From an uncultured Syntrophobacterales bacterium (GTDB lineage Bacteria; Desulfobacterota; Syntrophia; Syntrophales; UBA5619): DNA of 64,000 nucleotides. Made by a program: the position numbers and the translations under genes. A model generated the notes under the pieces. That model was not told the origin of the DNA. It did no database searches and worked only from the letters and a program-made list of their open reading frames with translations. The stretch lies in assembly GCA_903928915.1 (NCBI GenBank), contig CAIYSL010000085.1, positions 1-64,000 on the forward strand. The letters run 5' to 3'. Below, piece after piece: positions 36,662-45,761 of the stretch; positions within the stretch are counted from its first letter, which is position 1; every line of letters starts with the position of its first letter.

Positions 36662-37402
36662 ATGCAGCACATCATCATCGCGCTATTCTGTCTGGCGGCG
36701 GGAACGGCATCCGCCGCGGAGATCCGGGTGATCAGCGGGGGTGCCGTCGAGCCTGGACTGGAGGCCTTCCGCCAATTCGTGAAACGCGGGACGGGCCACG
36801 AGCTCAAGATCCTGTACAACACGGCCCCGCAGATCGCCAAGCGCCTTGCCGGCGGCGAGGTGTTCGACATCCTCATCTCCCCGCCGGCCACGATCGACCC
36901 GGCCCTGAAGGAGGGCAAGGTCATCGCCGAGACCCGGGTGAAGGTGGGCCGCGTAGGCGCCGGCATCATCGTACGGTCGGGTGCAGCAGCCCCCGACGTC
37001 GCCACGGTCGATGGCCTGAAGCAGGCGCTCCTCGCCGCCGATTCGGTGGTGTACAACACCGCATCGACCGGGATCTACCTGGACAAGCTCTTCGCATCGC
37101 TGGGGATCAGCGCAGCCCTGAAGCCAAAGACCACTCGGTACCCCACCGGCGCTGCGGTCATGGAGCACGTGATCAACGGCACGGGTAAGGAGATCGGGTT
37201 CGGCGCCATGACCGAGATCCGCATGTACGAATCCAGGGGGCTGAAGCTGATCGGGCCGCTGCCCGCGGCGGTCCAGAACTACACGAGCTACGACGCCGTG
37301 GTCATGGCCGGCGCGACGGCAGACGAGGCGGCGCGGGCGGTTCTGCGGCTGCTGGTTACCCCCGCGGCAAAGGCCGCCTTTGCCTCGGGCGGCGTCGAGT
37401 AG
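36662..37402 (+). CDS. Periplasmic substrate-binding protein, ModA-like
   Basis: 246 aa; signal peptide IIIALFCLAAGTASAAE, then a two-lobe binding fold of the molybdate/extracellular-solute type (TGHELKILYNTAPQIAKRL). Residues contacting oxyanions cannot be assigned. No permease or ATPase gene follows, so it is an orphan binding protein. Its place directly after fdhA (42 bp) suggests Mo or W supply for formate dehydrogenase, but a different small anion or organic ligand is possible. Start preceded by AGGAGGAACGC. Confidence 0.75.
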   Translation: MQHIIIALFCLAAGTASAAEIRVISGGAVEPGLEAFRQFVKRGTGHELKILYNTAPQIAKRLAGGEVFDILISPPATIDPALKEGKVIAETRVKVGRVGAGIIVRSGAAAPDVATVDGLKQALLAADSVVYNTASTGIYLDKLFASLGISAALKPKTTRYPTGAAVMEHVINGTGKEIGFGAMTEIRMYESRGLKLIGPLPAAVQNYTSYDAVVMAGATADEAARAVLRLLVTPAAKAAFASGGVE

Positions 37403-37542
37403 CGGGGGCGGGGTGCGTTCCGACCGATACGGAGCTTCTTGATGATGCGCCTCCTTCCCGAGCTTCGCAAAGCCTCCCGGATACGCGAGCGGCATCGCCC
37501 GGGCGGTATGAGCCCCGACAGGGGAACACGGGAAGGAGGGTC

Positions 37543-38331
37543 ATGCACATTTTCGACAGGGACATGCAGCTCACGGACGCGGGCGCATCCCGCTTCACCG
37601 CCATCGTTTCGGACAACTGGTCGGTGAACGGCACCCCGAACGGCGGATACCTGATGGCGTTGCTCGCCAGCGCCATGCTCCGCAAGAGCGACAAGCATCA
37701 GACCCCCACCATCACCGCGAACTACATCGCCCGCTGTGTCCCGGGCGGGGCGGAGATCGCCGTCTCCGAGATCGCACGCTCCCGGCAGTTCACCCGGTTC
37801 GAGGCCCGGCTCTTCCAGGATGGAAAGGAGAAGATCCGGGCTTTCGGCACCTTCGTTTCGGGAGACAACGGCTGCAGCGTTCACCGGTACGAAACCGGGG
37901 CCCCGGCACTCGCTCCGGTCGAAGCCTGCGTAGCGATGCCAGCCATGCCGAAATACACCCTCTTCCACAACCTCGACCTCAGGCTCGACCCAGCCTGCGC
38001 CGGCTGGATGTCCGGAAGGCTGGCGGAAGTATCCGAGAACAAGGGCTACTTCCGGTTCAGCGCCGCCCGGCCCGTGGACCTGCCGGCGCTCTTTCTGATC
38101 ATCGATGCCATGCCGCCTGCGGCCCTGGCCACCCAAGGCATGGCCGCCTGGGTCCCCACCATCGAGCTGTCCGTGAACGTGAGAAACATTCCCCGGACCG
38201 ACCGACTCACGTGCAGCCTCCGCACCCGCTTCATCACCTGCGGGCTCTTAGAGGCGGACGGCGAGGTGTGGGATGAGGAGGGTAACCTCGCGGCAATCTC
38301 CCGCCAGATAGCCCAGTTCAGGAAGGACTGA
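37543..38331 (+). CDS. Acyl-CoA thioesterase family protein (double hotdog)
   Basis: 262 aa, cytoplasmic. N-terminal hotdog half (SVNGTPNGGYLMALLASAML, about 25-50) and a second hotdog half ending DEEGNLAAISRQIAQF show a TesB-like double fold. Substrate is unknown. Starts 140 bp after the binding protein with GGAAGGAGGGTC before the ATG. It does not overlap fdh genes, so cotranscription is uncertain. Confidence 0.8.
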   Translation: MHIFDRDMQLTDAGASRFTAIVSDNWSVNGTPNGGYLMALLASAMLRKSDKHQTPTITANYIARCVPGGAEIAVSEIARSRQFTRFEARLFQDGKEKIRAFGTFVSGDNGCSVHRYETGAPALAPVEACVAMPAMPKYTLFHNLDLRLDPACAGWMSGRLAEVSENKGYFRFSAARPVDLPALFLIIDAMPPAALATQGMAAWVPTIELSVNVRNIPRTDRLTCSLRTRFITCGLLEADGEVWDEEGNLAAISRQIAQFRKD

Positions 38332-38434
38332 GGATTGGCTTCAGCAAGACCCTGGCGAACCCCATGCCGCCGGGAGCGGAGCGATTCTGCATGGATCATG
38401 CTGACTAGGACGGGCAGTTGGTCCACGCACCCCG

Positions 38435-38617
38435 TCACATCAGCGTTGGATCATAATTCCCCGATTGCGGCCCCCCGCATTCGGGCTGGTAACAGGTTAC
38501 GTTCGTAAAGGTGCAATCGTTCTTACAGGCCGGACAGGGCCGGGGGGGTTCCTTACCCACATCCTGCTGAACAAGATAGGCGCACCCAGTGCACTTCCAC
38601 CAGATCTTTTCGTCCAT
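38435..38617 (-). CDS. Small rubredoxin-like Cys protein (60 aa)
   Basis: Contains CTGC and CPAC pairs 17 residues apart, resembling the rubredoxin iron knuckles, plus two further Cys (VTCYQPECGG). These likely hold one Fe or Zn; the KCTGC start is of the RCKP-type rubredoxin-like domain. It begins with AAAGGAGGGAACC before ATG at 38617 and lies 18 bp after the FabH-like gene. Confidence 0.75.
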   Translation of the reverse strand: MDEKIWWKCTGCAYLVQQDVGKEPPRPCPACKNDCTFTNVTCYQPECGGPQSGNYDPTLM

Positions 38618-38635
38618 GGTTCCCTCCTTTGCCGC

Positions 38636-39772
38636 TCACCGTTTGCGCAGTACCAGACTTCCGACGGAGTATCCCGCACCGAAGGAACAGATCATCCCGA
38701 TATCGCCCGCGATCAGATCGTTATGGTAGAGATGAAAAGCGATGATCGACCCGGCGGAGGCGGTGTTTCCGTACTGTTCGAGGACCGAGGGGATCTTCTC
38801 CGGCGCCACGTCGTCGCCGAGGAGCTCTTTGATCACCATCCGGTTCATGTTGATGTTTGCCTGGTGCAGCCAGAACCGCTTCACATCCTGCGGCGTCAGG
38901 CCGAGGTTCGCCAGGTGGTCGCTGATGTGCCGGGCGGCGACCGGGCTCACTTCCTCGAACACCAGCCGTCCGGACTGGTGGAACAGCTTATCGCGGCCGA
39001 AGGGTTCACAATCGGCGGCATAGGACAGGTGACCGAAGTTGGAGCGGATGTTGCTGGAGAACTGGGTCAGCGCCTTTGTGCTCAGGACCGCGAAGCTCCC
39101 CGGGCTGGTGCAGGTTTCGGCGCGCTCCATGATGACCGCGGTGGCGACATCGCCGAAGATGAAATGGCTGTCCCGGTCGCGGAAATTCACCTGGGGGGTG
39201 ACCAGCTCCGGGTTGACGGCCAGGACGCACCGCGCAGAGCCGGCGGCCAGGCTGTCGTAGGCCCGATGCAGACCGAAGGTGGCGGCCGAGCAGGCCACCA
39301 GCATGTCGAACCCGAACCCTTCGATCCCGAGCTCCTTCTGGATCTCGATGGCGATGGCGGGATAGGGCCGCTGGGTGTAGGCGGCGGCTACGACGACCAT
39401 GTCGATGTCGGAGGCGGTCTTGCCGGCGCTCGCCATGGCCTGGCGCGCGGCGAAGACGCCGATCTCCGCCTGGTTGCCGAGCTCGTCTTCTCTCCGTTCG
39501 GGGAACCGGGGCCGCATCCGGTCGATGTCCAGGATGCCGTCCCGGGTGTACACGTGGCGGGACTTTATCCCTGAGGATTTCTCGATGAACCGCACGCTGG
39601 AAAGGGGCTTCTCCTCGACCTTGCCCGCGGCGATCTCCGCGCCGTACTCGTTGTTGAACCGCTCCGCATAGGCGTTGTAGCTTGCCACCAGCTCCTCGTT
39701 GGTTATTGCTTCCGGCGGGGTCCAGAGGCCCGTGCCGCTGATGACGATCGTGGGGGACGCATTCGCGGTCAT
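38636..39772 (-). CDS. 3-oxoacyl-ACP synthase III family protein (FabH-like)
   Basis: 378-aa thiolase-fold condensing enzyme. Catalytic Cys in VACSAATFGLH (about residue 150), His in LHQANIN (about 300) and Asn in YGNTASAGS (about 335). Longer than E. coli FabH (317 aa), with an extra N-terminal section. It could start fatty-acid chains or condense a special acyl-CoA. GGAAAGGGCGAAC precedes the ATG at 39772. Downstream is the rubredoxin-like gene, transcribed together. Confidence 0.9.
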   Translation of the reverse strand: MTANASPTIVISGTGLWTPPEAITNEELVASYNAYAERFNNEYGAEIAAGKVEEKPLSSVRFIEKSSGIKSRHVYTRDGILDIDRMRPRFPERREDELGNQAEIGVFAARQAMASAGKTASDIDMVVVAAAYTQRPYPAIAIEIQKELGIEGFGFDMLVACSAATFGLHRAYDSLAAGSARCVLAVNPELVTPQVNFRDRDSHFIFGDVATAVIMERAETCTSPGSFAVLSTKALTQFSSNIRSNFGHLSYAADCEPFGRDKLFHQSGRLVFEEVSPVAARHISDHLANLGLTPQDVKRFWLHQANINMNRMVIKELLGDDVAPEKIPSVLEQYGNTASAGSIIAFHLYHNDLIAGDIGMICSFGAGYSVGSLVLRKR

Positions 39773-39962
39773 GTTCGCCCTTTCCGTTTTTTTCGTAACA
39801 CATACCGAGCATGCGGTGAAAATGCAACCGATTTCACGGCATCAAGACCGGCCCGTTCAGCCGAAAAAACCCCGTTGCCCGGAGAGATTCTCTGGGGTAT
39901 AGACCGTATGCACCCTATCCGCCGGTGGATCGGCCGGCGGTACGACGGCTCGGAGGCAGGGC

Positions 39963-40706
39963 ATGAAGATCACCTTTCTGGGCACCAACGGCTGGTTTGA
40001 TTCGGGAACGGGAAACACGATCTGCACCCTCGTGCAGACCAGAGAGTACGACATCGTCTTCGACGCCGGGTACGGCATCCACAAGCTGAACCGGTACGTG
40101 GACTGGTCCAAACCGGGTTTTCTGTTCCTCGGCCATCTCCACGTGGACCACATCGCGGGCCTCCACACCCTGGCGAAGTTCCGCTTTGCCCAGGGGCTGA
40201 CCATTTGCGGGCCCGCGGGCTGCCGCGAGACCCTCGGCACCTTCCTCAAGGATCCGTTCACGATCCCGCTTCCCTGGCTCTCCTATCCCGCGCGGATCCT
40301 GGAGCTGCCCGCCGAGGACTCCTCCCTCCCCTTCCCCGTGGAGGCCCTGGCGCTTCGCCACTCGTCGCTCACCCTGGGCTACCGGCTGGAGCTCGACGGC
40401 AAAACGCTCGCCTACTGCTCGGACACGGGCTACTGCGACAACGCCGTCGCCCTGGGCCGTTCGGCCGACCTCTTGATCACCGAGTGCGCCTACAAGGAGG
40501 GGCAGTCCCTCGAGGAGTGGCCCCACCTCAACCCCGAGACCGCCGCCCGGATCGCCCGCGAGGCGGGGGCGAAGCGCCTCGCGCTCACCCACTTCGACGC
40601 GGAGACGTACAAGAGCATCGACGAACGGAAGGCGGCGGGGCGCATCGCGGCCGGGCTGTTCCCCGCGACGACTGCGGCGACCGACGGGCTCGCGATCGAG
40701 CTGTAG
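39963..40706 (+). CDS. Metallo-beta-lactamase-fold hydrolase (RNase Z-like)
   Basis: 247 aa. Metal motif GHLHVDHIAGL (HxHxDH), later His (LALRHSSLTLGYR), Asp (YCSDTGYCDN) and C-terminal His (LTHFDAETYK) complete the two-zinc site. Family includes RNase Z and phosphodiesterases; the short length and missing exosite argue against true tRNA 3' processing. ATG 39963 has CGGAGGCAGGGC upstream. It is 45 bp before the lut genes and may belong with them. Confidence 0.85.
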   Translation: MKITFLGTNGWFDSGTGNTICTLVQTREYDIVFDAGYGIHKLNRYVDWSKPGFLFLGHLHVDHIAGLHTLAKFRFAQGLTICGPAGCRETLGTFLKDPFTIPLPWLSYPARILELPAEDSSLPFPVEALALRHSSLTLGYRLELDGKTLAYCSDTGYCDNAVALGRSADLLITECAYKEGQSLEEWPHLNPETAARIAREAGAKRLALTHFDAETYKSIDERKAAGRIAAGLFPATTAATDGLAIEL

Positions 40707-40751
40707 TTTTTTCAATTGTCTTTTCCGCGGATCGGTTGTATGAGGCGTTCC

Positions 40752-41489
40752 ATGGAACCGGTGCAACTGTTCGTCACCTGTATGGCGGAAAACCTCCTGG
40801 CCGACGTCCTCGAAAAGATGGTCGGCCTGCTGGAGCGTCTGGGCGTGCAATGCGAATTCCCCGCAGACCAGACCTGCTGCGGGCAGCCCTTCTACAACAG
40901 CGGATTCCAAAGAGAGGGCCGGGAGATGGCGCTCCGGTGGATGGAGGTGTTTGCCGCGACCGCCGGGCCGATCGTGGCCCCCTCGGGCTCCTGCGTGGAG
41001 TTCGTCAAACACCGCTACCCGCTGCTGTTTCCCGAAGGGTCCCCGGAGCGGGCCCTGGCGGTGCGGACCGCCGCCCGCGTCCGGGAGCTCAGCCAGTTTC
41101 TCGTCGGGGACCTGAAGCGCTCCGACGTGGGGGCCTCCTTCCCTCACCGGGTCGCCTGCCACTCCCCCTGTCATCTTACCCGGGGCCTGGGCGTCCGCAC
41201 CGAGCAGCAGACCCTGCTCAAGGCGGTCCAGGGGCTGGAACTGATCGACTTGAACGAGTCGGACACCTGCTGCGGGTTCGGCGGCATCTTCAGCGTCGTG
41301 TATCCCGAGGTGTCACAGGCGATGGTGGAGGCCAAGGTCAGGAACATCGCCGCCAGCGGCGCCGAGGTGGTGGTGGTGAGCGAGCCCGGGTGCTTGGTCA
41401 ACATCCGCGGCGGACTGGCCAAGATGAACTCGACCGTGAAGGCGATGCATCTGGTCGAGATCCTGGCGGCGCAGGGGGGCGGGCGATGA
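40752..41489 (+). CDS. lutA: LutA-like (Fe-S)-binding oxidoreductase subunit
   Basis: 245-aa heterodisulfide-reductase-like CCG domain protein. Two CCG-type motifs: QTCCGQPFYNSGF (near residue 40) and SDTCCGFGGIFSVVYPEVS (near 180), with SPCHLTRGLG between. In LutABC it transfers electrons in L-lactate oxidation. ATG 40752 has TGAGGCG; an in-frame ATG at 40740 is also possible. Overlaps lutB (ATGA). Confidence 0.9.
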   Translation: MEPVQLFVTCMAENLLADVLEKMVGLLERLGVQCEFPADQTCCGQPFYNSGFQREGREMALRWMEVFAATAGPIVAPSGSCVEFVKHRYPLLFPEGSPERALAVRTAARVRELSQFLVGDLKRSDVGASFPHRVACHSPCHLTRGLGVRTEQQTLLKAVQGLELIDLNESDTCCGFGGIFSVVYPEVSQAMVEAKVRNIAASGAEVVVVSEPGCLVNIRGGLAKMNSTVKAMHLVEILAAQGGGR

Positions 41490-42943
41490 AGGAACCGATG
41501 GAGAAGATCGACTTTCGCGCCAACGTCCAACAGGCATCCCCTGCCGTCATCGCCGCGACGCGAAACAGCACCCGCACGGCGCTGCGCATCCGGGGCGACG
41601 TCGTCCATGCCTTCGGCGAGGAGCGCTGGCAGCGGCTGAGGCAGGCCGGCCACGACCTCCGCCTGCACAGCCTGACCCACCTGGACCGCTATCTCCCGCT
41701 GCTTGAGGAGCGGGTCACCGCCGCCGGCGGTCGTGTCCACTGGGCCGCCGACGCTGCCGAGGCAAACGGAATCGTCCGGGAAATCGCCGCCCGGCACAAC
41801 GTCCGGAGCATCGTCAAGTCCAAGAGCATGGTGTCCGAGGAAATCGGCCTCAACCACAGCCTGGAGGCGGCCGGGCTCCGCGTATACGAGACCGACCTGG
41901 GCGAATTCATCGTGCAGCTCGCCGGCCAGAAACCCTCGCACATCACCGCCCCGGCCCTGCACATGACCAAGGAGGAGATCGCCCGGCTCTTCCGCGAGAA
42001 GCTGAAGGTCGATGCCCGGCCCGTTCCCGAGGAGCTCACCGAGCTGGCCCGCCAGCGCCTGCGCCCGGAGTTCCTCTCCGCCGGCATGGGGATCTCGGGC
42101 GGCAACTTCCTGATCGCGGAGACCGGGACGCTGCTGATCGTGACCAACGAGGGGAACGGCCGGCTGAGCACCACCTTGCCACCTGTCCACGTGGCCATCG
42201 TCGGCATCGAGAAGGTGATCCCGGACTGGGAGAGCGCCGCCGTGCTGCTGAAGCTCCTGGCGCGGAGCACCAGCGGGAGCAAGATCACCGCCTACAACAC
42301 CTGCATCACCGGAACCCGGGAGGCTGGTCCGCAGGAATTCCACCTGGTCCTGCTGGACAACGGCCGCTCGCGGATCCTCGCCGACCCGATCGCCCGGGAG
42401 ACCCTGCTGTGCATCCGCTGCGGGGCCTGCATGAACATCTGCCCCGTGTACAACAACGTGGGCGGCCACGCCTACGGCGGCGTCTACCAGGGGCCGATCG
42501 GCGCCATGCTGACGCCCCAACTGATGGGGACAAGGCTCGCCGGAGGACTCCCCTTCGCCTCCACCCTGTGCGGGGCCTGCGCCGAGTTCTGCCCGGTGAT
42601 GATCCCGATCCCCGAGATCCTCCTGCACCTCAGGCACCGGTTCGTCGAGGGGGACGCCTGCGAGGGACCTTCGGTCCCGGGGCTCCTGAAGGCCGCTGCC
42701 TGGGCCGGCCGCCGCGTGCTCGGCTCCCCTTCCCTGTACCGCCTTGGCGGCCGCATGGCCCGGACCCTCCAGGCCCCCTTCCGCCGGGGCGACTGGCTTC
42801 CCTCGCTGCCCGCTCCGCTGAACCGCTGGACCGCGGCGCGGCCGTTCCCGGCGTTCCGGGGGGATTTCCGCAGTTGGTGGGGGAAGCGAACGGCGGCGGG
42901 ATCCGCCGTGGAGCCGGGCACGGGACGAGGAGCGCGGCCATGA
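41486..42943 (+). CDS. lutB: LutB-like iron-sulfur protein
   Basis: 485 aa. LUD domain followed by two [4Fe-4S] ferredoxin motifs, CIRCGACMNICPVYNN (near residue 310) and CGACAEFCPVMIPI (near 365). Homologue of B. subtilis LutB / E. coli YkgF. Starts within the lutA stop and ends within the lutC start, so all three are translationally coupled. Substrate (L-lactate or other 2-hydroxy acid) is not proven here. Confidence 0.93.
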   Translation: MKEPMEKIDFRANVQQASPAVIAATRNSTRTALRIRGDVVHAFGEERWQRLRQAGHDLRLHSLTHLDRYLPLLEERVTAAGGRVHWAADAAEANGIVREIAARHNVRSIVKSKSMVSEEIGLNHSLEAAGLRVYETDLGEFIVQLAGQKPSHITAPALHMTKEEIARLFREKLKVDARPVPEELTELARQRLRPEFLSAGMGISGGNFLIAETGTLLIVTNEGNGRLSTTLPPVHVAIVGIEKVIPDWESAAVLLKLLARSTSGSKITAYNTCITGTREAGPQEFHLVLLDNGRSRILADPIARETLLCIRCGACMNICPVYNNVGGHAYGGVYQGPIGAMLTPQLMGTRLAGGLPFASTLCGACAEFCPVMIPIPEILLHLRHRFVEGDACEGPSVPGLLKAAAWAGRRVLGSPSLYRLGGRMARTLQAPFRRGDWLPSLPAPLNRWTAARPFPAFRGDFRSWWGKRTAAGSAVEPGTGRGARP

Positions 42944-43593
42944 ATGAGAAGCTGTCGGCACGGGAAGCCATTCTTGCACGGGTGGGGTCGGCTGTGGGAG
43001 CCTTCGCGGAGACGCCCCTGGAACCGCCCGCCTCGGCCCGGTTCGCACCGAGGAGAGCGGCCGGTCCCGACGCGGAAATGGACCTGCTCCTGGAAGAGGT
43101 GCGCCGGCTGAACGGCCACGGCCGCACAGTGCAGGGGCCCGGGGGATTCGGCGCGGCGCTCGCGGAGCTGGTGAAGGCCCAGGCAGTGCAGAAGGCTGCC
43201 TTCAGCGACCACCCCCTCTACCGGCGTTACGACCTTTCCGGAGAACTGGCCCGGCTCGGGGTGGAGATCGTCCCCCCGACGAGCGACCGGAGCCTCGTCG
43301 CCGCGTGCGACCTGGGGATTACGGTGGCCGACGGCGCGCTCCCCGAAACCGGGACCGTGCTCCTGAGGACGACAACGGGGCAGCCCGACCTCCTGTCGCT
43401 GCTGCCCCGGGTACATCTGGCGCTCGTCACCCCCGACACCCTCCTGGCGGACCTGCATCACGCCTTCAGCCTGGCCAAGGGGGACAGACACTTCGTTTTT
43501 GTCAGCGGTTCAAGCAGGACCGCGGACATCGAGAAGGTCCTCACCCTCGGTGTCCACGGTCCCAAATCCTTCCATCTCTGGATCTGTCTCTGA
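42940..43593 (+). CDS. lutC: LutC-like LUD domain protein
   Basis: 217 aa; LUD domain with the C-terminal motif FVSGSSRTADIEKVLTLGVHGPKSFHLWI. Third member of the lut operon; overlaps lutB by ATGA. Together with LutA and LutB it makes a membrane-associated 2-hydroxyacid oxidising complex. No lactate permease is seen in the window. Confidence 0.9.
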   Translation: MNEKLSAREAILARVGSAVGAFAETPLEPPASARFAPRRAAGPDAEMDLLLEEVRRLNGHGRTVQGPGGFGAALAELVKAQAVQKAAFSDHPLYRRYDLSGELARLGVEIVPPTSDRSLVAACDLGITVADGALPETGTVLLRTTTGQPDLLSLLPRVHLALVTPDTLLADLHHAFSLAKGDRHFVFVSGSSRTADIEKVLTLGVHGPKSFHLWICL

Positions 43594-43597
43594 AAGA

Positions 43598-44584
43598 CTA
43601 CAGCTGTGGGATGTTCAGCTTTTTGATCAGGCCGCCCCAGAAGTCGGACTGGGTCTTCCAGAACTTCGCATGCTCCTCCGGAGATTTGTTGGCAATCACC
43701 ACGGCGCTCACCTGGTTGAAGCGGTCCTGCACTCCCTTGTCCTCCACGACCTTCATCATCACGTTGAACAACTTGTCCACGATCGGCCGCGGTGTGCCCG
43801 CCGGGACCTGAATCCCCTGCCAGGAGGCGGTAGTCAGCTCCGGGAATCCCGATTCCACGAGAGTCGGGAGGTTGGGATGGCTCGCCAGGCGCTTCTCGGC
43901 CAGGACGCCGATGATCCTGAGTTTCCCCGATTGATGGTGCGTGGCAAAGGAGGCCATGGTCCCCACGGCGATCTTGACCTCCCCGCTCAGGGCACCGATC
44001 GTCGCCGCGCCGGCCCCTCCCTTATAGGGGACGTGCAGAATCTTCAGACCCGCCTTGTCGATCAGGAACTCGAAGGAGAGGCTCTGGGCGCTGCTCACGC
44101 CCGCGGAACCGTACGTGAGCTCGCCGGGGCGGGCCTTGGCGTAGGCGACCAGTTCCTGGATCGTGTTCACCGGTACCGAGGGGTGGACCACAACCCCGCC
44201 GGGGAGGTCCGCGATGGCCGTGATGCCGACCAGATCGCGCATCGGCTGGACCTTCAGGTTCCGGTAGAGGTGCGGGTTGATCGCCATGGTGCCGACGTTC
44301 CCGAGCAGGACGGTGTAGCCGTCGGGGGCCGAGCGCGCGACGATTTCCACGGCGATGTTCCCGCCGGCGCCGGCCCGGTTTTCGATCACGACCTGCTGAC
44401 CCAAAAGCTCCATCATCTTCGGTTGGATGATCCGGGCGACAAAATCCGAAGCCCCGCCCGGGGCGAACGGAACGATCATCCGGATCGCCTTGGTCGGATA
44501 ATCGGTTGCAGGCTGCGCGGAGGCGGGGTTCGCCGTCAGCAGCACGGAAATGGCCAACATAACCGCCAGAGATACACGCTTCAT
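43598..44584 (-). CDS. TctC/Bug-type tripartite tricarboxylate transport binding protein
   Basis: 328-aa periplasmic binding protein; signal peptide VMLAISVLLTANPASAQP then PIRMIVPFAPGGASDFVAR-like motif (PTKAIRMIVPFAPGGA) and GTMASFATHHQSGKLR. The TctA/TctB membrane partners are absent nearby, so either an orphan or served by components elsewhere. The ATG at 44584 is preceded by CAGGAGGAAACC. It converges with lutC, five bases apart. Confidence 0.93.
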   Translation of the reverse strand: MKRVSLAVMLAISVLLTANPASAQPATDYPTKAIRMIVPFAPGGASDFVARIIQPKMMELLGQQVVIENRAGAGGNIAVEIVARSAPDGYTVLLGNVGTMAINPHLYRNLKVQPMRDLVGITAIADLPGGVVVHPSVPVNTIQELVAYAKARPGELTYGSAGVSSAQSLSFEFLIDKAGLKILHVPYKGGAGAATIGALSGEVKIAVGTMASFATHHQSGKLRIIGVLAEKRLASHPNLPTLVESGFPELTTASWQGIQVPAGTPRPIVDKLFNVMMKVVEDKGVQDRFNQVSAVVIANKSPEEHAKFWKTQSDFWGGLIKKLNIPQL

Positions 44585-44758
44585 GGTTTCCTCCTGTTGT
44601 GGGTTTGATGGTCTCTTCGGTGCAGGTGTACACCCGGGAACGGAGTCGCCGCATCGATCCGGGCGTCATCCAGCGCAGCGACATGGCGATGAGCTTATGC
44701 GGGTCGGCCGGGCATGTCAAGCTGATTGTGCGCCGTCGCCGGCACCGGGGCATGGCGG

Positions 44759-45700
44759 TTAGTCGAGCATTTCCCGGAGCATCGGGATCAGCAGGTCCAT
44801 AGCCCGCTTCCCCTCGGCGATCGACTCTGCCGCCCGGTTGAACTCCATCAGCCCGACATGGGCGAGCTTCGGTTTGACGAGGATGTCCGGCGGGTCCGCG
44901 AGGAGCTTCTGGCGGGTGATGGCATCCTGCATGATCTTCACCGAGGTGGCCATCACATCGAACAGCGATGGCCCGCGGTCGGGCTGCTCCTGGAACAGTT
45001 GTCGAAAGGCCGGCAGATTGCCGCGCTCCGCCGCCTGGCTGAGAAAGGCCGCCCAGCGTCCCTGCGCCCCGGGGGAAACGCCGTTGCGGCCGTTGGCCGG
45101 GGGGTCGGGCATCTGGAGGACCTGCGGCTTCCCCATGATGTCCGAATTCAGGTTCACCGCGATGACGATGTCGGCCCCCAGCTCCCGGCAGGGTGAGACC
45201 GGAACGGGGTTCACCAGCCCTCCGTCCACCAGCCACTGTCCGTCACGGCTGACGGGGGTGAAGATGCCGGGGAGCGAGATGCTCGCCCGCACGGCGTCGA
45301 TCAATGATCCCTGCCGGATCCACACCTCCTTGCCCGTCTTGAGGTCGGTCGCGACGGCGGCAAACGGAATCGGCAGCTCCTCGATCCGTGGGTCGGAGAT
45401 CACCTGACGCAGGTACACGCTGATCTTCTCGCCTTCAACCAGCCCGGACCGGGGGATCATAACGTCCATGAACCCGATGATGTGCGGCCAGGAAAGCTTG
45501 CGCACCCACCGATCCAGCGGGTCGAGAAACCCCGCCGCGAACGACCCGGCCACGAGCGCCCCGATGGAGGCGCCGCACGTGCAGGCGATCGGAATCCGCG
45601 CCTCCAGCAGGCTCCGGACCACGCCGATATGGGACCACCCCCGGGCAGAACCGCTTCCCAGGGCAATACCGACCCTTTTTGCCATGCCCCTCCTTTTCAT
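44759..45700 (-). CDS. Patatin-like phospholipase (RssA-like)
   Basis: 313-aa serine lipase/esterase. Oxyanion loop GSGSARGWSHIGV, nucleophile in GASIGALVAG (about residue 45), and catalytic Asp in VDGGLVNPVPV (about 165). No signal peptide. Likely acts on membrane phospholipids or acyl chains. Starts at ATG 45700 or 45685. Same strand as, and 61 bp after, the activase gene. Confidence 0.9.
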   Translation of the reverse strand: MKRRGMAKRVGIALGSGSARGWSHIGVVRSLLEARIPIACTCGASIGALVAGSFAAGFLDPLDRWVRKLSWPHIIGFMDVMIPRSGLVEGEKISVYLRQVISDPRIEELPIPFAAVATDLKTGKEVWIRQGSLIDAVRASISLPGIFTPVSRDGQWLVDGGLVNPVPVSPCRELGADIVIAVNLNSDIMGKPQVLQMPDPPANGRNGVSPGAQGRWAAFLSQAAERGNLPAFRQLFQEQPDRGPSLFDVMATSVKIMQDAITRQKLLADPPDILVKPKLAHVGLMEFNRAAESIAEGKRAMDLLIPMLREMLD

Positions 45701-45761
45701 CCCGATTGGGAAATTGCAGGCTGCTTCTTATCACATCCGGCAGCGGCGAGGCGGAACTTTC

